From: Galbibacter sp. BG1
GTDB lineage: Bacteria > Bacteroidota > Bacteroidia > Flavobacteriales > Flavobacteriaceae
Direction of reading: 5' to 3'
Assembly (NCBI RefSeq): GCF_013391805.1
Contig: NZ_CP058364.1
Span: 2,108,501 to 2,172,500, forward strand
Length of the DNA: 64,000 bases
The translations under genes were made by a program, and so were the position numbers. The notes under the pieces are model-generated. The model did no database searches and was not told where the DNA came from. It worked only from the letters and a program-made list of their open reading frames with translations. Below are positions 36,266 through 44,480 of the stretch, one piece after another (position 1 is the stretch's first letter; every line of letters starts with the position of its first letter).

Positions 36266-38275
36266 ATGAAATCATTTTGTCTACTACTCGTTGTTTTTCT
36301 TTCTCTCAATGCAACTGCTCAAGATTACAGATTTGGAAAAGTATCCAAAGAAGAATTAAAATTAAAAAAACATCCATATGATTCTACGGCCGCCGCTTCG
36401 GTACTTTATGAAAACAGGAATAGCTATATTCTGTATACTCAAAGCATCGGTTTTCAATTAATCACAGAAGTACAAAAGCGTATAAAAATTTATGACGAGT
36501 CTGGATTTCAATACGGTACGGAAAAAGTTTATTTGTACCATGGTGATTCTGATAAGGAGGATTTTTCTGGACTCAAAGGATATACTTACAATTTAATTAA
36601 TGGAAAGATTGAAGAATCCAAACTTCAGAAAGATGGTGTTTTTAGCAATGAAGAGTCCAAATATTGGAACAGTGAAACATTTACTTTTCCCAATCTAAAG
36701 GAAGGTAGTGTAGTAGAATTCAAATATAAAATTGCTTCACCGTTTATTACCAACGTTCAAGAAACAACAGTACAAAAAGAAATTCCCGTAGACTACTTGG
36801 AGGCTTCTTACAAATTTCCAGAATACTTTTATTTTAAACCTGTTATTAAGGGTTACTATCCATTAGATATTAAAAACACCACAAAACCCTTGAGTATAAA
36901 TTTAACCAGTAAGAGCCGAAGCGGCGGCCCTTGGGAGCCTGTTTCAACAACCTACGATAACCAAAAGATTGATTATATTGAAAAAAATAACAGTATAACG
37001 GTTACCAATGTTCCGGCATTAAAAGAAGAGCCTTATGTAAATAACATCGACAATTACAGATCGAGCATCGATTTCGAATTGGCTTATGTTAAAATGCCTA
37101 ACAGTCCCATTGAATACTATTCATCCACTTGGGAAGATGTGACGAAGAAAATTTATGATTATCCAGAATTTGGAGGTGAGCTTAAAAAATCGGGATATTT
37201 TGAAGACGAGATAGACGCTCTCTTATCGGATAGCACAAGTGAAGAACAAAAAATAGCCTTAATATTCAATTATCTTCAACATAAAATGACATGGAATGGA
37301 ATGTACTCTTATATCGTTGATGATGGGGTTCGAAAGGCATTTAAAAATAATAGCGGCAACAGTGCGGAAATCAATCTAATGCTTACGGCTATGATGAATT
37401 ATGCTGGCGTAGAGACTTTCCCTGTATTGGTAAGTACGAGATCTCATGGTATTCCATTATTTCCTACCAGAGAAGGTTTTAATTATGTTATTGCTGCAGC
37501 AAGTATTAATAATCAACTTGTACTTTTGGACGCCACTAGTAAGTATACCCTCCCAAATATTCTTCCTGAAAGAGCTTTAAATTGGCAAGGAAGACTTATA
37601 AAGAAAGATGGGAATTCGTTAAATATAAATTTATCTCCTTCCACGTTGTCGGACACTAAAATAATGATGCATATCAATATGGATAAAGAAGGAGGTATAA
37701 CTGGTAAGGTAAGAAACCAATATTTAGATTATAGCGCTTTAAATTATAGGATGAGCAACGACCAAAAGGCCCATGAAACTTTAATGCAAGGTTTGGAAGA
37801 CAAGTATACAGGAATAGAAATAGATTCCTATGAAATTGAAAACCAATATGAAATCAATAAACCATTGGTGGAGCAGTACCAATTTTACATGGATAATGCT
37901 TATGATAAAATAGACGATAAAATTTATATTTCACCTATGTTTTTTCACGCGTTGACAGAAAATCCTTTTAAACTTGAAAAACGTGAATTTCCAATCGATT
38001 TCTCCTATCCCCAGAAGGACTCCTTTTTAGTAACGATAAATGTTCCGGAGGGCTACCAAATACTGTCAATGCCAGAATCTACGAAAATGCTTTTACCAGA
38101 AGACTTGGGTAGTTTTTCTTACATCATTGGTGGAACTGAAAATACTATTCAGTTAAATGTTTCCTTGGAATTATCTTCTCCAAATGTTCCTTCCCTTCAT
38201 TATGAATCAATAAAACAGTATTTTAGCAAAATCATTGAAAAAGAAACAGAAAAGATTGTTTTAAGTCAGATTTAA
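36266..38275 (+). CDS. Exported DUF3857/transglutaminase-like paralogue, catalytic Cys replaced
   Basis: 669 residues with a signal peptide (cleavage near NATAQ). Same architecture as the preceding protein: DUF3857 N-terminal part, transglutaminase-like core, beta-rich C-terminus. At the position of the catalytic Cys it has S366 (NSGNSAEINLML), and the His segment reads NYVIAAAS, while the Asp equivalent D422 (LLDATS) is kept. I infer it is catalytically inactive and may be a binding partner of its neighbour. Family assignment is firm, function unknown. Confidence 0.82.
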   Translation: MKSFCLLLVVFLSLNATAQDYRFGKVSKEELKLKKHPYDSTAAASVLYENRNSYILYTQSIGFQLITEVQKRIKIYDESGFQYGTEKVYLYHGDSDKEDFSGLKGYTYNLINGKIEESKLQKDGVFSNEESKYWNSETFTFPNLKEGSVVEFKYKIASPFITNVQETTVQKEIPVDYLEASYKFPEYFYFKPVIKGYYPLDIKNTTKPLSINLTSKSRSGGPWEPVSTTYDNQKIDYIEKNNSITVTNVPALKEEPYVNNIDNYRSSIDFELAYVKMPNSPIEYYSSTWEDVTKKIYDYPEFGGELKKSGYFEDEIDALLSDSTSEEQKIALIFNYLQHKMTWNGMYSYIVDDGVRKAFKNNSGNSAEINLMLTAMMNYAGVETFPVLVSTRSHGIPLFPTREGFNYVIAAASINNQLVLLDATSKYTLPNILPERALNWQGRLIKKDGNSLNINLSPSTLSDTKIMMHINMDKEGGITGKVRNQYLDYSALNYRMSNDQKAHETLMQGLEDKYTGIEIDSYEIENQYEINKPLVEQYQFYMDNAYDKIDDKIYISPMFFHALTENPFKLEKREFPIDFSYPQKDSFLVTINVPEGYQILSMPESTKMLLPEDLGSFSYIIGGTENTIQLNVSLELSSPNVPSLHYESIKQYFSKIIEKETEKIVLSQI

Positions 38276-38277
38276 AT

Positions 38278-38604
38278 ATGGATATAAAAAACGCTCAGCA
38301 AGAAGTAGATACATGGATAAAGGAGCACGGAGTTCGTTACTTTAACGAGCTTACCAATATGGCGCAGCTTACCGAAGAAGTAGGTGAGGTTGCCAGGATA
38401 ATTGCCCGAAGGTATGGCGAGCAAAGTGAAAAGGAAAGCGATAAGAATAAAGATTTGGGCGAAGAACTTGCCGATGTTGTATTCGTAGTGCTTTGCTTGG
38501 CCATTCAAACGGGGGTCGATCTTCAAGCTGCGTTCGATAAAAAAATGGACATTAAGACAAAAAGAGATCACGATAGACATCATAACAACGAGAAACTAAA
38601 ATAA
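38278..38604 (+). CDS. MazG-like nucleotide pyrophosphohydrolase
   Basis: 108 residues. The all-alpha NTP pyrophosphatase signature is present: TEEVGEVARI and, about 35 residues later, EELADVVFVVLCL (the ExxE and ExxD metal ligands). It hydrolyses (d)NTPs, perhaps non-canonical ones, to the monophosphate. It starts 2 bp after the DUF3857 gene and 26 bp before aroA. Confidence 0.88.
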   Translation: MDIKNAQQEVDTWIKEHGVRYFNELTNMAQLTEEVGEVARIIARRYGEQSEKESDKNKDLGEELADVVFVVLCLAIQTGVDLQAAFDKKMDIKTKRDHDRHHNNEKLK

Positions 38605-38630
38605 CAAACAACCGCATTAACTAATTAATT

Positions 38631-39860
38631 GTGAATTTACTTCTTTCTTCCAACCACAGAAACATTCATCAACACATACAAATTACAGGGTCTAAAAGTG
38701 AAAGTAATAGGGCTTTATTGTTACAAGCTTTATTTCCTTCACTTGCCATCGAAAACCTTTCAAATTCCGATGACTCCCAAGTAATGAAAAAAGGACTGCA
38801 AATACATAATGGAGAAGTCGACATACACCATGCGGGAACAGCCATGCGTTTTCTCACTGCATTTTTTGCCACCCAGAATGGGCGTGAGGTGGTGTTAACC
38901 GGTTCACAACGTATGACAGAGCGCCCAATAAAAATACTGGTCGATGCATTAAAACAATTGGGGGCCGATATTTCCTATGTAAAAAATGATGGCTACCCTC
39001 CATTAAAAATTGTTGGGAAATCAATTACCCAAAACAAAGTTTCTTTGGCGGCCAATGTAAGCAGCCAATACATTTCTGCCCTGCTACTGGTGGCACCAAC
39101 ATTAGAAAACGGCTTGGAACTTACCTTGGAGGGTAAAATAACTTCGGTGCCGTATATAAAAATGACGTTGTCGCTTTTAAACGAAATCGGAGTTAAAACC
39201 GCTTTCGAAGGAAACGTTATTTCCGTTAAACCCATCGAGGAAGTAGCTGCCAAAACGCTGGTTGTAGAATCCGATTGGAGTTCGGCGTCCTATTTTTACA
39301 GTATCGCCGCCTTGTCTGAAGTAGGATCTGAAATATCCCTGGCAAGCTATAAGTCTAATAGTTTACAGGGAGATAGTGTGCTGCAAGATATTTACAGGCA
39401 ATTCGGGGTAGAAACTGCATTTAACAAACATGTGGTAACCTTAAAAAAAACGAAGGATATTCCTTCGGAAACTTTGGTAAAAATAGACCTCTCCAATGCG
39501 CCAGATATTGCACAGACCATCGCTGTTACTTGCTTTGCACTTAGATTGAAATGCGAACTTAGCGGACTCCATACCTTAAAAATTAAGGAAACAGATAGAT
39601 TGGAAGCTTTAAAGAAAGAACTCGGCAAATTGGGAGCCGATATTTCTGTAACCGATAAAGAGTTGTTTTTAGATCCTTCTGAAGTAATTAATAGAAATAT
39701 AGCTATCGATACGTATAACGATCATAGAATGGCGATGGCTTTCGCACCTTTAGCCCTGCATGTTCCAATAATTATAAATGATGCTGAGGTAGTTTCTAAA
39801 TCTTATCCCGATTTCTGGAAGGATATGGGAGCGGTACAGATAAAATTCCAAAAAGCGTAG
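38631..39860 (+). CDS. aroA: 3-phosphoshikimate 1-carboxyvinyltransferase (EPSP synthase)
   Basis: 409 residues with a GTG start; no ATG lies near the conserved N-terminus. It joins PEP to shikimate-3-phosphate. Motifs: TGSKSESNRALLLQAL, HAGTAMRFLTAF, GSQRMTERPI, KETDRLEALKKEL and YNDHRMAMAFA. The usual GNAGT reads HHAGT, a variation common outside proteobacteria. It is not in the attenuator-controlled operon 6 kb upstream. The downstream pentapeptide gene is convergent. Confidence 0.95.
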   Translation: MNLLLSSNHRNIHQHIQITGSKSESNRALLLQALFPSLAIENLSNSDDSQVMKKGLQIHNGEVDIHHAGTAMRFLTAFFATQNGREVVLTGSQRMTERPIKILVDALKQLGADISYVKNDGYPPLKIVGKSITQNKVSLAANVSSQYISALLLVAPTLENGLELTLEGKITSVPYIKMTLSLLNEIGVKTAFEGNVISVKPIEEVAAKTLVVESDWSSASYFYSIAALSEVGSEISLASYKSNSLQGDSVLQDIYRQFGVETAFNKHVVTLKKTKDIPSETLVKIDLSNAPDIAQTIAVTCFALRLKCELSGLHTLKIKETDRLEALKKELGKLGADISVTDKELFLDPSEVINRNIAIDTYNDHRMAMAFAPLALHVPIIINDAEVVSKSYPDFWKDMGAVQIKFQKA

Positions 39861-39909
39861 TGTTGCCGGCAGGCTTAAAGAGAATTGCCGTTGTTCGCAC
39901 AATATTTTT

Positions 39910-40626
39910 TCAGTGGTTGATTTTTTTATTTAACTCATACCCATTTACGATATCTTCAAAAATCCTTCTCGAATTTTCTGTCTTAAAAAAGGACTCCAGA
40001 AATAATTCATCAAGGATGATTGGATTTTGTCCTTGTTTGAGTGTTTTTCTAAATATCACTTCTGATTCGATTTTATCATCAGACTCTATTTCTCCACAAT
40101 ACCTTTCAGCTCGCTCTATTAGTTTATCATCTTTATTGTCGAATAATCTAATTCCTTTATTTGGGAGAATACAATTGTTAAAAATGTTTTTGCCATATAC
40201 ATTCACATTTTCAAAAATTAAACCACTTAAATCACAATTTTTAAAAACCGTTTCATTGTTAATAATTTTTGCATGTTCATCATTCAAGATTGAATTTTTC
40301 ATTAATCCAGATAATTGGCAATCATAAAAGTATTGGCCAGTGAATAAGTCGATGCCTATAAATTGACAATTTACAAATCGACAATTATAAAAGGATGAAG
40401 GTGGACCAAGTGAACTATATTTTCCGTAAAATCTGCAATCAATAAAAGTGCAGTCGGAATATTTAGAATTATACCCTAGAAAGCAGTTTTTGAAATGAAC
40501 ATTTTGAAAAATCACTTTTTTTATCTGGGCTTTTCTAACTGTCAGTTCGTTAAATAAAATATTAATGAACTTTTTATTTTCGATTCTTCCGCTCCAATCT
40601 AATTTATGTTCTTTGGTTCTTTTCAT
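39910..40626 (-). CDS. Pentapeptide-repeat-like protein
   Basis: 238 residues, soluble. Residues ~30-165 show a degenerate five-residue rhythm with an aromatic or Cys at the centre (for example VIFQNVHFKNCFL, CTFIDCRFYGKY, CRFVNCQFIGIDL, VFKNCDLSGLIFENVNV), as in right-handed quadrilateral pentapeptide helices. The C-terminal ~70 residues are helical and charged. It lies convergent to aroA in what looks like an accessory island. Function unknown. Confidence 0.7.
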   Translation of the reverse strand: MKRTKEHKLDWSGRIENKKFINILFNELTVRKAQIKKVIFQNVHFKNCFLGYNSKYSDCTFIDCRFYGKYSSLGPPSSFYNCRFVNCQFIGIDLFTGQYFYDCQLSGLMKNSILNDEHAKIINNETVFKNCDLSGLIFENVNVYGKNIFNNCILPNKGIRLFDNKDDKLIERAERYCGEIESDDKIESEVIFRKTLKQGQNPIILDELFLESFFKTENSRRIFEDIVNGYELNKKINH

Positions 40627-40863
40627 TCGACTTGCGCAGTACGGTTTAGCTAAGTTCAGTGCGGAGGCAAGGAGACCTTTGTTTTCGTCTTTGCAGAAAG
40701 CTAAAGCTTATTGTTTTTGATTTATTTTTGTGCTCTAAAGCTTAATTCATAAGATTTGGCGAGTTTTTAAATTTATACAGACCTTTCTGTTTTGTCCAAA
40801 AATCCGTAATACGCTTAGTTATTGTTGCTCAACGTTTTTTTCTCTGGACTTTACTGAAGTTAT
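40627..40863 (-). other. Gene-free spacer resembling a flavobacterial cassette-type intergenic element
   Basis: The 237 bp between two minus-strand orphan genes contains strings such as GACTTGCGCAGTACGG, CTTTGTTTTCG and TTGTCCAAAAATCCG that I associate from memory with recurrent spacers between unrelated orphan genes in Bacteroidota. On the minus strand it ends in GCGCAAGTCGA directly at the pentapeptide gene's ATG. I see no ORF in it. The resemblance is recollection, not a search result. Confidence 0.4.
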
Positions 40864-41469
40864 TTATTCAAATAGTTTTCCTTTTTTATTTTCTAATATG
40901 AAATAATTCAGAATAGCCATCCACATAATTACAGAAGGGATCATTCGATAGTCCTTTCGAATCACATGAAGAATGATTAAAATTCCTATAGTATAACTTG
41001 TAATTACCCAAACTAGTTTTAAAAAATCCAGACTTCTTTTAATTGGTTTATTTAAGAAACTAAAAAAGTATGTTATCATTATCCCGATAAACCCAACTGT
41101 TAATATGTTATTACCAGATACACCTTGAAATTCCCAATGCAAAATTTTGATTAAGGCTCCTATAATTATAATTGCGATAATTCCTTTTAATATTCTAAAG
41201 TATTTAGTTTTTATAAAAGTACCATTAAAGAACAACATGAAAAATCCAGCAGTTTGTCCTATCCATAAACCTCTTTCAAACCATACTTCGGCGTTTGGAT
41301 TGTTTGTTAAGTTTATAGAAACAAACGAAGCCAAAGCTATTACTAGTCCGATTATAACTATAGTAACATAGTAAAAATTGTTTTTCATATTGTTGTGTAG
41401 CTCCTCTACAAACACAATAGCGTTTATTTCTTCTATCAAATCTACTAAATTATCTTTTTTCTGTATCAT
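40864..41469 (-). CDS. Hypothetical multi-pass membrane protein
   Basis: 201 residues. A hydrophilic ~25-residue N-terminus is followed by about six hydrophobic segments (two near 32-52 and 68-84, then 92-108, 125-142, 150-170 and 178-193). The stretch KILHWEFQG followed by a Gly-rich LTVGFIG resembles the K-x-x-HW-x motif seen in many small Bacteroidota membrane proteins, including GldL-like ones, but I do not assign it to a family. It belongs to the accessory island between aroA and queA. Confidence 0.6.
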   Translation of the reverse strand: MIQKKDNLVDLIEEINAIVFVEELHNNMKNNFYYVTIVIIGLVIALASFVSINLTNNPNAEVWFERGLWIGQTAGFFMLFFNGTFIKTKYFRILKGIIAIIIIGALIKILHWEFQGVSGNNILTVGFIGIMITYFFSFLNKPIKRSLDFLKLVWVITSYTIGILIILHVIRKDYRMIPSVIMWMAILNYFILENKKGKLFE

Positions 41470-41538
41470 ATAAAAAAATATTTCTATGACGAACTTATTG
41501 GCGCCATTATTAAAATCCTCCGTCTTTTGGGTACAAGC

Positions 41539-41691
41539 ATGGAGTGTTTAGGTGCTAAGACCTTGTTTTTGGATTCTATAACCAAAGCTTTCAACGTTTT
41601 AATCAAAGTTTGGGTGATATCTATCAAACTTTTAAAAGAACCCTTTAAAATTTTAACCCCTAGAGGTAAAAACTTTAGAGCTTCGGGTTAA
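41539..41691 (+). CDS. Possible 50-residue protein of heptapeptide repeats (doubtful)
   Basis: ATG 41539 to TAA 41691 opens the first seven units of the 21-bp array, so each DNA unit encodes seven residues: MECLGAK, TLFLDSI, TKAFNVL, IKVWVIS, IKLLKEP, FKILTPR, GKNFRAS. A Lys at position 2 and a hydrophobic pair at 3-4 recur. No clear ribosome site, and the following units contain stops in all frames. It may be a remnant of a repeat gene or chance in a periodic sequence. Confidence 0.3.
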   Translation: MECLGAKTLFLDSITKAFNVLIKVWVISIKLLKEPFKILTPRGKNFRASG

Positions 41692-41916
41692 ATTTTTAAT
41701 GGTTATTGCTAAAAACAAGGTTGTTTAACCAAAACAGGGTGTCAGCACACCTAAAAAATTGGTCTAGCTATCTAAAAGGTTTATAAATTGACCTAAATGT
41801 TTTGGCTCCGTAGCTAAAAACTTTGATAGGAAGCCTAAATTTTTAGGTGCCGAACCTAATTATTTAACCGTCTTACCTAAATGATTGCGTGCCAGGGCTC
41901 AAAATTTGAATGTGTG
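41539..41916 (+). repeat. Degenerate tandem array, 18 units of exactly 21 bp
   Basis: Cutting 41539-41916 every 21 bp aligns a shared core without a single indel: positions 3-12 approximate C[TA]AAAnnTTT, positions 1-2 are mostly A and C/T, and positions 13-21 vary freely. Well-matching units start at 41581, 41602, 41686, 41749, 41791, 41812, 41833, 41854 and 41875. Within the 732-bp gap 41470-42201 this array is followed by a promoter-terminator unit. Twenty-one bp is two helical turns, so the A and T tracts are in phase. It is not a CRISPR: units are too short and too divergent. Confidence 0.85.
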
Positions 41917-41982
41917 TAACCGAAAATGCAGTTGGGATATAAATCTTAAAACCTTGAATATTAGAAATAATTGCCGTTTTCC

Positions 41983-42014
41983 TTGACAACCCCTATCTCC
42001 ATATTGTATATTTG
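41983..42014 (+). promoter_or_regulatory. Promoter upstream of a candidate small RNA / queA
   Basis: TTG (41983-41985), a 21-bp spacer and TATATTTG (42007-42014) fit the Bacteroidota consensus well. The transcript would start near 42019. No ATG lies between here and the terminator at 42114. Confidence 0.75.
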
Positions 42015-42018
42015 CAGC

Positions 42019-42166
42019 TCGCTAATTGGCGATTGTAGGAAATTTATACAAATAAGTATTTAATTCCATTTTTTAAAACGGATTTGAGCCTAATAAAATA
42101 ATTAAAAATACACACCGATTTTCCTTAAAATCAATACTGGTTTTAAGGATATCGGTTTTTTATTTT
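42019..42166 (+). ncRNA. Candidate small RNA or attenuated queA leader
   Basis: A ~148-nt unit bounded by the promoter at 41983-42014 and a strong intrinsic terminator (ACCGAT...CCTTAAAA at 42114-42130 pairing with 42141-42156, then a T-rich tail). It lacks any start codon. A GCTC/GAGC closing pair and an inner hairpin (GGAA...TATAC with GTAT...TTCC, ~42037-42067) suggest a rod with internal loops, which would suit a 6S-like RNA, but I cannot place it in a family. Alternatively it is a leader ending early before queA, whose ATG is 36 bp downstream. Confidence 0.45.
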
Positions 42167-42201
42167 AACCATTAGGTTCCTGAAAAAATAAATTGTAGCA
42201 A

Positions 42202-43251
42202 ATGAAATTATCACATTTTAATTTTGAACTTCCAAAGGAGTTATTGGCAGAATACCCTTCAGAAAATAGGGATGAATCCCGTTTAATGGTACTGCACCGT
42301 AAAGAGCAGAAAATCGAACATAAAATGTTCAAGGATTTAATAGATTATTTCGATGAAGGAGATGTAATGGTTTTAAACAATACCAAGGTTTTTCCAGCGA
42401 GGTTATTTGGTAATAAAGAGAAAACCGGAGCCCGTATCGAAGTTTTCCTGTTAAGGGAATTAAATGTTGAGCAACGCCTTTGGGATGTATTGGTAGATCC
42501 TGCCAGAAAAATTAGAATTGGTAATAAATTATATTTTGGTGAAGACGAAAGTCTTGTGGCCGAAGTTATAGATAATACTACCTCTAGAGGAAGAACGCTT
42601 CGTTTCCTGTATGATGGCTCTTATGAAGAATTCAGAAAAAAATTGAATGATTTAGGGGAAACACCGCTTCCTAAATACATAAAAAGAGATGTAGAGGCTA
42701 CAGACGAAGAGCGATATCAAACCATTTACGCCAAGACAGAAGGAGCTGTGGCGGCACCTACAGCTGGGCTTCATTTCTCTAAGCACTTGTTAAAGCGTTT
42801 GGAAATTAAAGGGATTGATTTTGCTGAACTTACCCTACATGTCGGATTGGGAACTTTTAACCCTGTGGAAGTGGAAGACCTATCCAAACATAAAATGGAT
42901 AGCGAAGAATTGTTTATCGATGAAAAGGCAGCGGCTATTGTAAATAACGCCAAAGACAACAAACGAAAAGTATGTGCTATTGGGACTACGGCTATGCGTG
43001 GTTTGGAGAGTTCTGTCTCTTCAGACTTAATGCTGAACCCTTACGAGGGTTGGACCAATAAGTTCATTTTCCCTCCATACGATTTTAGTATTGCCAATTG
43101 TATGGTTACCAACTTCCATACTCCTAAATCTACACTTTTAATGATGATTTCTGCTTTTGCAGGTCACGATTTTATGATGAAAGCTTATAAGGAAGCCATA
43201 AAAGAAGGGTATAGATTCTACTCTTATGGAGATGCGATGCTAATTTTATAA
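42202..43251 (+). CDS. queA: tRNA preQ1(34) S-adenosylmethionine ribosyltransferase-isomerase
   Basis: 349 residues, full length. It transfers the ribosyl part of SAM to preQ1 at the wobble base during queuosine synthesis. Motifs: [54 protein letters not shown] and [24 protein letters not shown] split over residues ~215-238. No other queuosine gene lies nearby. A terminator separates it from rlmN. Confidence 0.96.
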   Translation: MKLSHFNFELPKELLAEYPSENRDESRLMVLHRKEQKIEHKMFKDLIDYFDEGDVMVLNNTKVFPARLFGNKEKTGARIEVFLLRELNVEQRLWDVLVDPARKIRIGNKLYFGEDESLVAEVIDNTTSRGRTLRFLYDGSYEEFRKKLNDLGETPLPKYIKRDVEATDEERYQTIYAKTEGAVAAPTAGLHFSKHLLKRLEIKGIDFAELTLHVGLGTFNPVEVEDLSKHKMDSEELFIDEKAAAIVNNAKDNKRKVCAIGTTAMRGLESSVSSDLMLNPYEGWTNKFIFPPYDFSIANCMVTNFHTPKSTLLMMISAFAGHDFMMKAYKEAIKEGYRFYSYGDAMLIL

Positions 43252-43275
43252 ATAGCACAAAACCTTAAAATATTT

Positions 43276-43316
43276 AAAGACCTGACAAGTTTAAGTAGCC
43301 TGTCAGGTCTTTCTTG
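43276..43316 (+). terminator. Rho-independent terminator after queA
   Basis: Perfect 12-bp stem (AAAGACCTGACA at 43276-43287, its complement at 43301-43312) followed by TTCTTG. The stem is symmetrical with A and T flanks, so it could work in both directions. Confidence 0.85.
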
Positions 43317-43350
43317 TAATAGAATCCGCCTATTTTCCTAAATCAAAACG

Positions 43351-43358
43351 TATCTTTG
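43351..43358 (+). promoter_or_regulatory. -7 element of rlmN
   Basis: TATCTTTG (43351-43358) matches TAnnTTTG; only five bases separate it from the ATG at 43364, predicting a leaderless or near-leaderless mRNA. No good -33 element is visible. Confidence 0.55.
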
Positions 43359-43363
43359 CAATT

Positions 43364-44404
43364 ATGCAAACCAAGAAAAAAGACATACGCGCTTTAACCA
43401 AAGAACAGTTGAGGGATTTCTTTGTATCTCAAGGGGATAAAGCCTTCCGTGGTAACCAGGTTTATGAATGGTTATGGGGAAAAGCGGCGTACTCTTTCGA
43501 TGCGATGACCAATATTTCTAAGGAAACCCGCCAAATGCTGGAGGATAACTTTGTGATCAATCACATAAAAGTAGACCAAATGCAGCGCAGTAGCGATGGT
43601 ACCATAAAAAATGCGGTGCGTTTGCACGACGATTTAATTGTAGAATCGGTTTTAATTCCCACGGCAACCAGAACAACCGCTTGTGTATCGAGTCAGGTTG
43701 GGTGTAGTTTAGATTGTAAATTCTGTGCTACCGCCAAATTAAAGCGGATGCGTAATTTAAATCCAGACGAGATCTACGATCAAGTGGTGGCCATCGATAA
43801 CGAAAGCAGGCTGTATTTCGACAAACCGCTCTCCAATATTGTATTTATGGGGATGGGCGAACCTCTTATGAATTATAACAATGTGTTGGCGGCCATCGAA
43901 AAAATAACTTCTCTAGAAGGATTGGGGATGTCTCCACGAAGGATTACCGTTTCTACCTCGGGAGTGCCAAAAATGATTAAAAAAATGGCAGATACCGAGG
44001 TAAAATTTAAATTGGCAGTTTCGCTGCACTCCGCCATCGATGAGGTGCGTACTACCATTATGCCTTTTAATGCCACTTTTCCTCTTGCCGATCTTCGGGA
44101 AGCGTTGGAATATTGGTACAATAAAACCAAAAGTAGAATTACCTACGAGTATGTGGTTTGGCGAGGGATTAACGATCGACGTAAAGATGTAGAGGCCTTG
44201 GTTCAATTCTGCAAATTCGCCCCTTCAAAGGTAAATATCATTGAGTACAATCCCATTGGCGACGATCAGTTTAAACAGGCAGACAGCAACGCTTTGGATA
44301 TGTACAAAGAAATTTTGGAACGCAATGGAATTACGGTTACCGTAAGACGTTCCAGGGGAAAGGATATCGATGCTGCCTGCGGACAGTTGGCAAACAAGTC
44401 TTAG
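43364..44404 (+). CDS. rlmN: 23S rRNA (adenine2503-C2)-methyltransferase, radical SAM
   Basis: 346 residues. Methylates A2503 of 23S rRNA and A37 of some tRNAs. The radical SAM cysteines are in GCSLDCKFCATA (C-x3-C-x2-C), and the second catalytic Cys, which carries the methyl group, is in DAACGQLA at the C-terminus. MGMGEPLMNYNN and RRITVSTSG are further family marks. Confidence 0.96.
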   Translation: MQTKKKDIRALTKEQLRDFFVSQGDKAFRGNQVYEWLWGKAAYSFDAMTNISKETRQMLEDNFVINHIKVDQMQRSSDGTIKNAVRLHDDLIVESVLIPTATRTTACVSSQVGCSLDCKFCATAKLKRMRNLNPDEIYDQVVAIDNESRLYFDKPLSNIVFMGMGEPLMNYNNVLAAIEKITSLEGLGMSPRRITVSTSGVPKMIKKMADTEVKFKLAVSLHSAIDEVRTTIMPFNATFPLADLREALEYWYNKTKSRITYEYVVWRGINDRRKDVEALVQFCKFAPSKVNIIEYNPIGDDQFKQADSNALDMYKEILERNGITVTVRRSRGKDIDAACGQLANKS

Positions 44405-44480
44405 TAAGAGAACCCTTATAAAAATCATTTTTTAACCAATTGGAAAAAGTTGAAATGAGTTCATTATCTTTACCCTTTCT

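Noticed and set aside
41539-41916. CRISPR array
   Set aside because: Period is only 21 bp, no unit is repeated exactly, and no cas gene is in the window.
42019-42100. preQ1 riboswitch before queA
   Set aside because: I could not find the small H-type pseudoknot pattern, and preQ1 switches usually control queC-F or transporters; left as an unassigned RNA.
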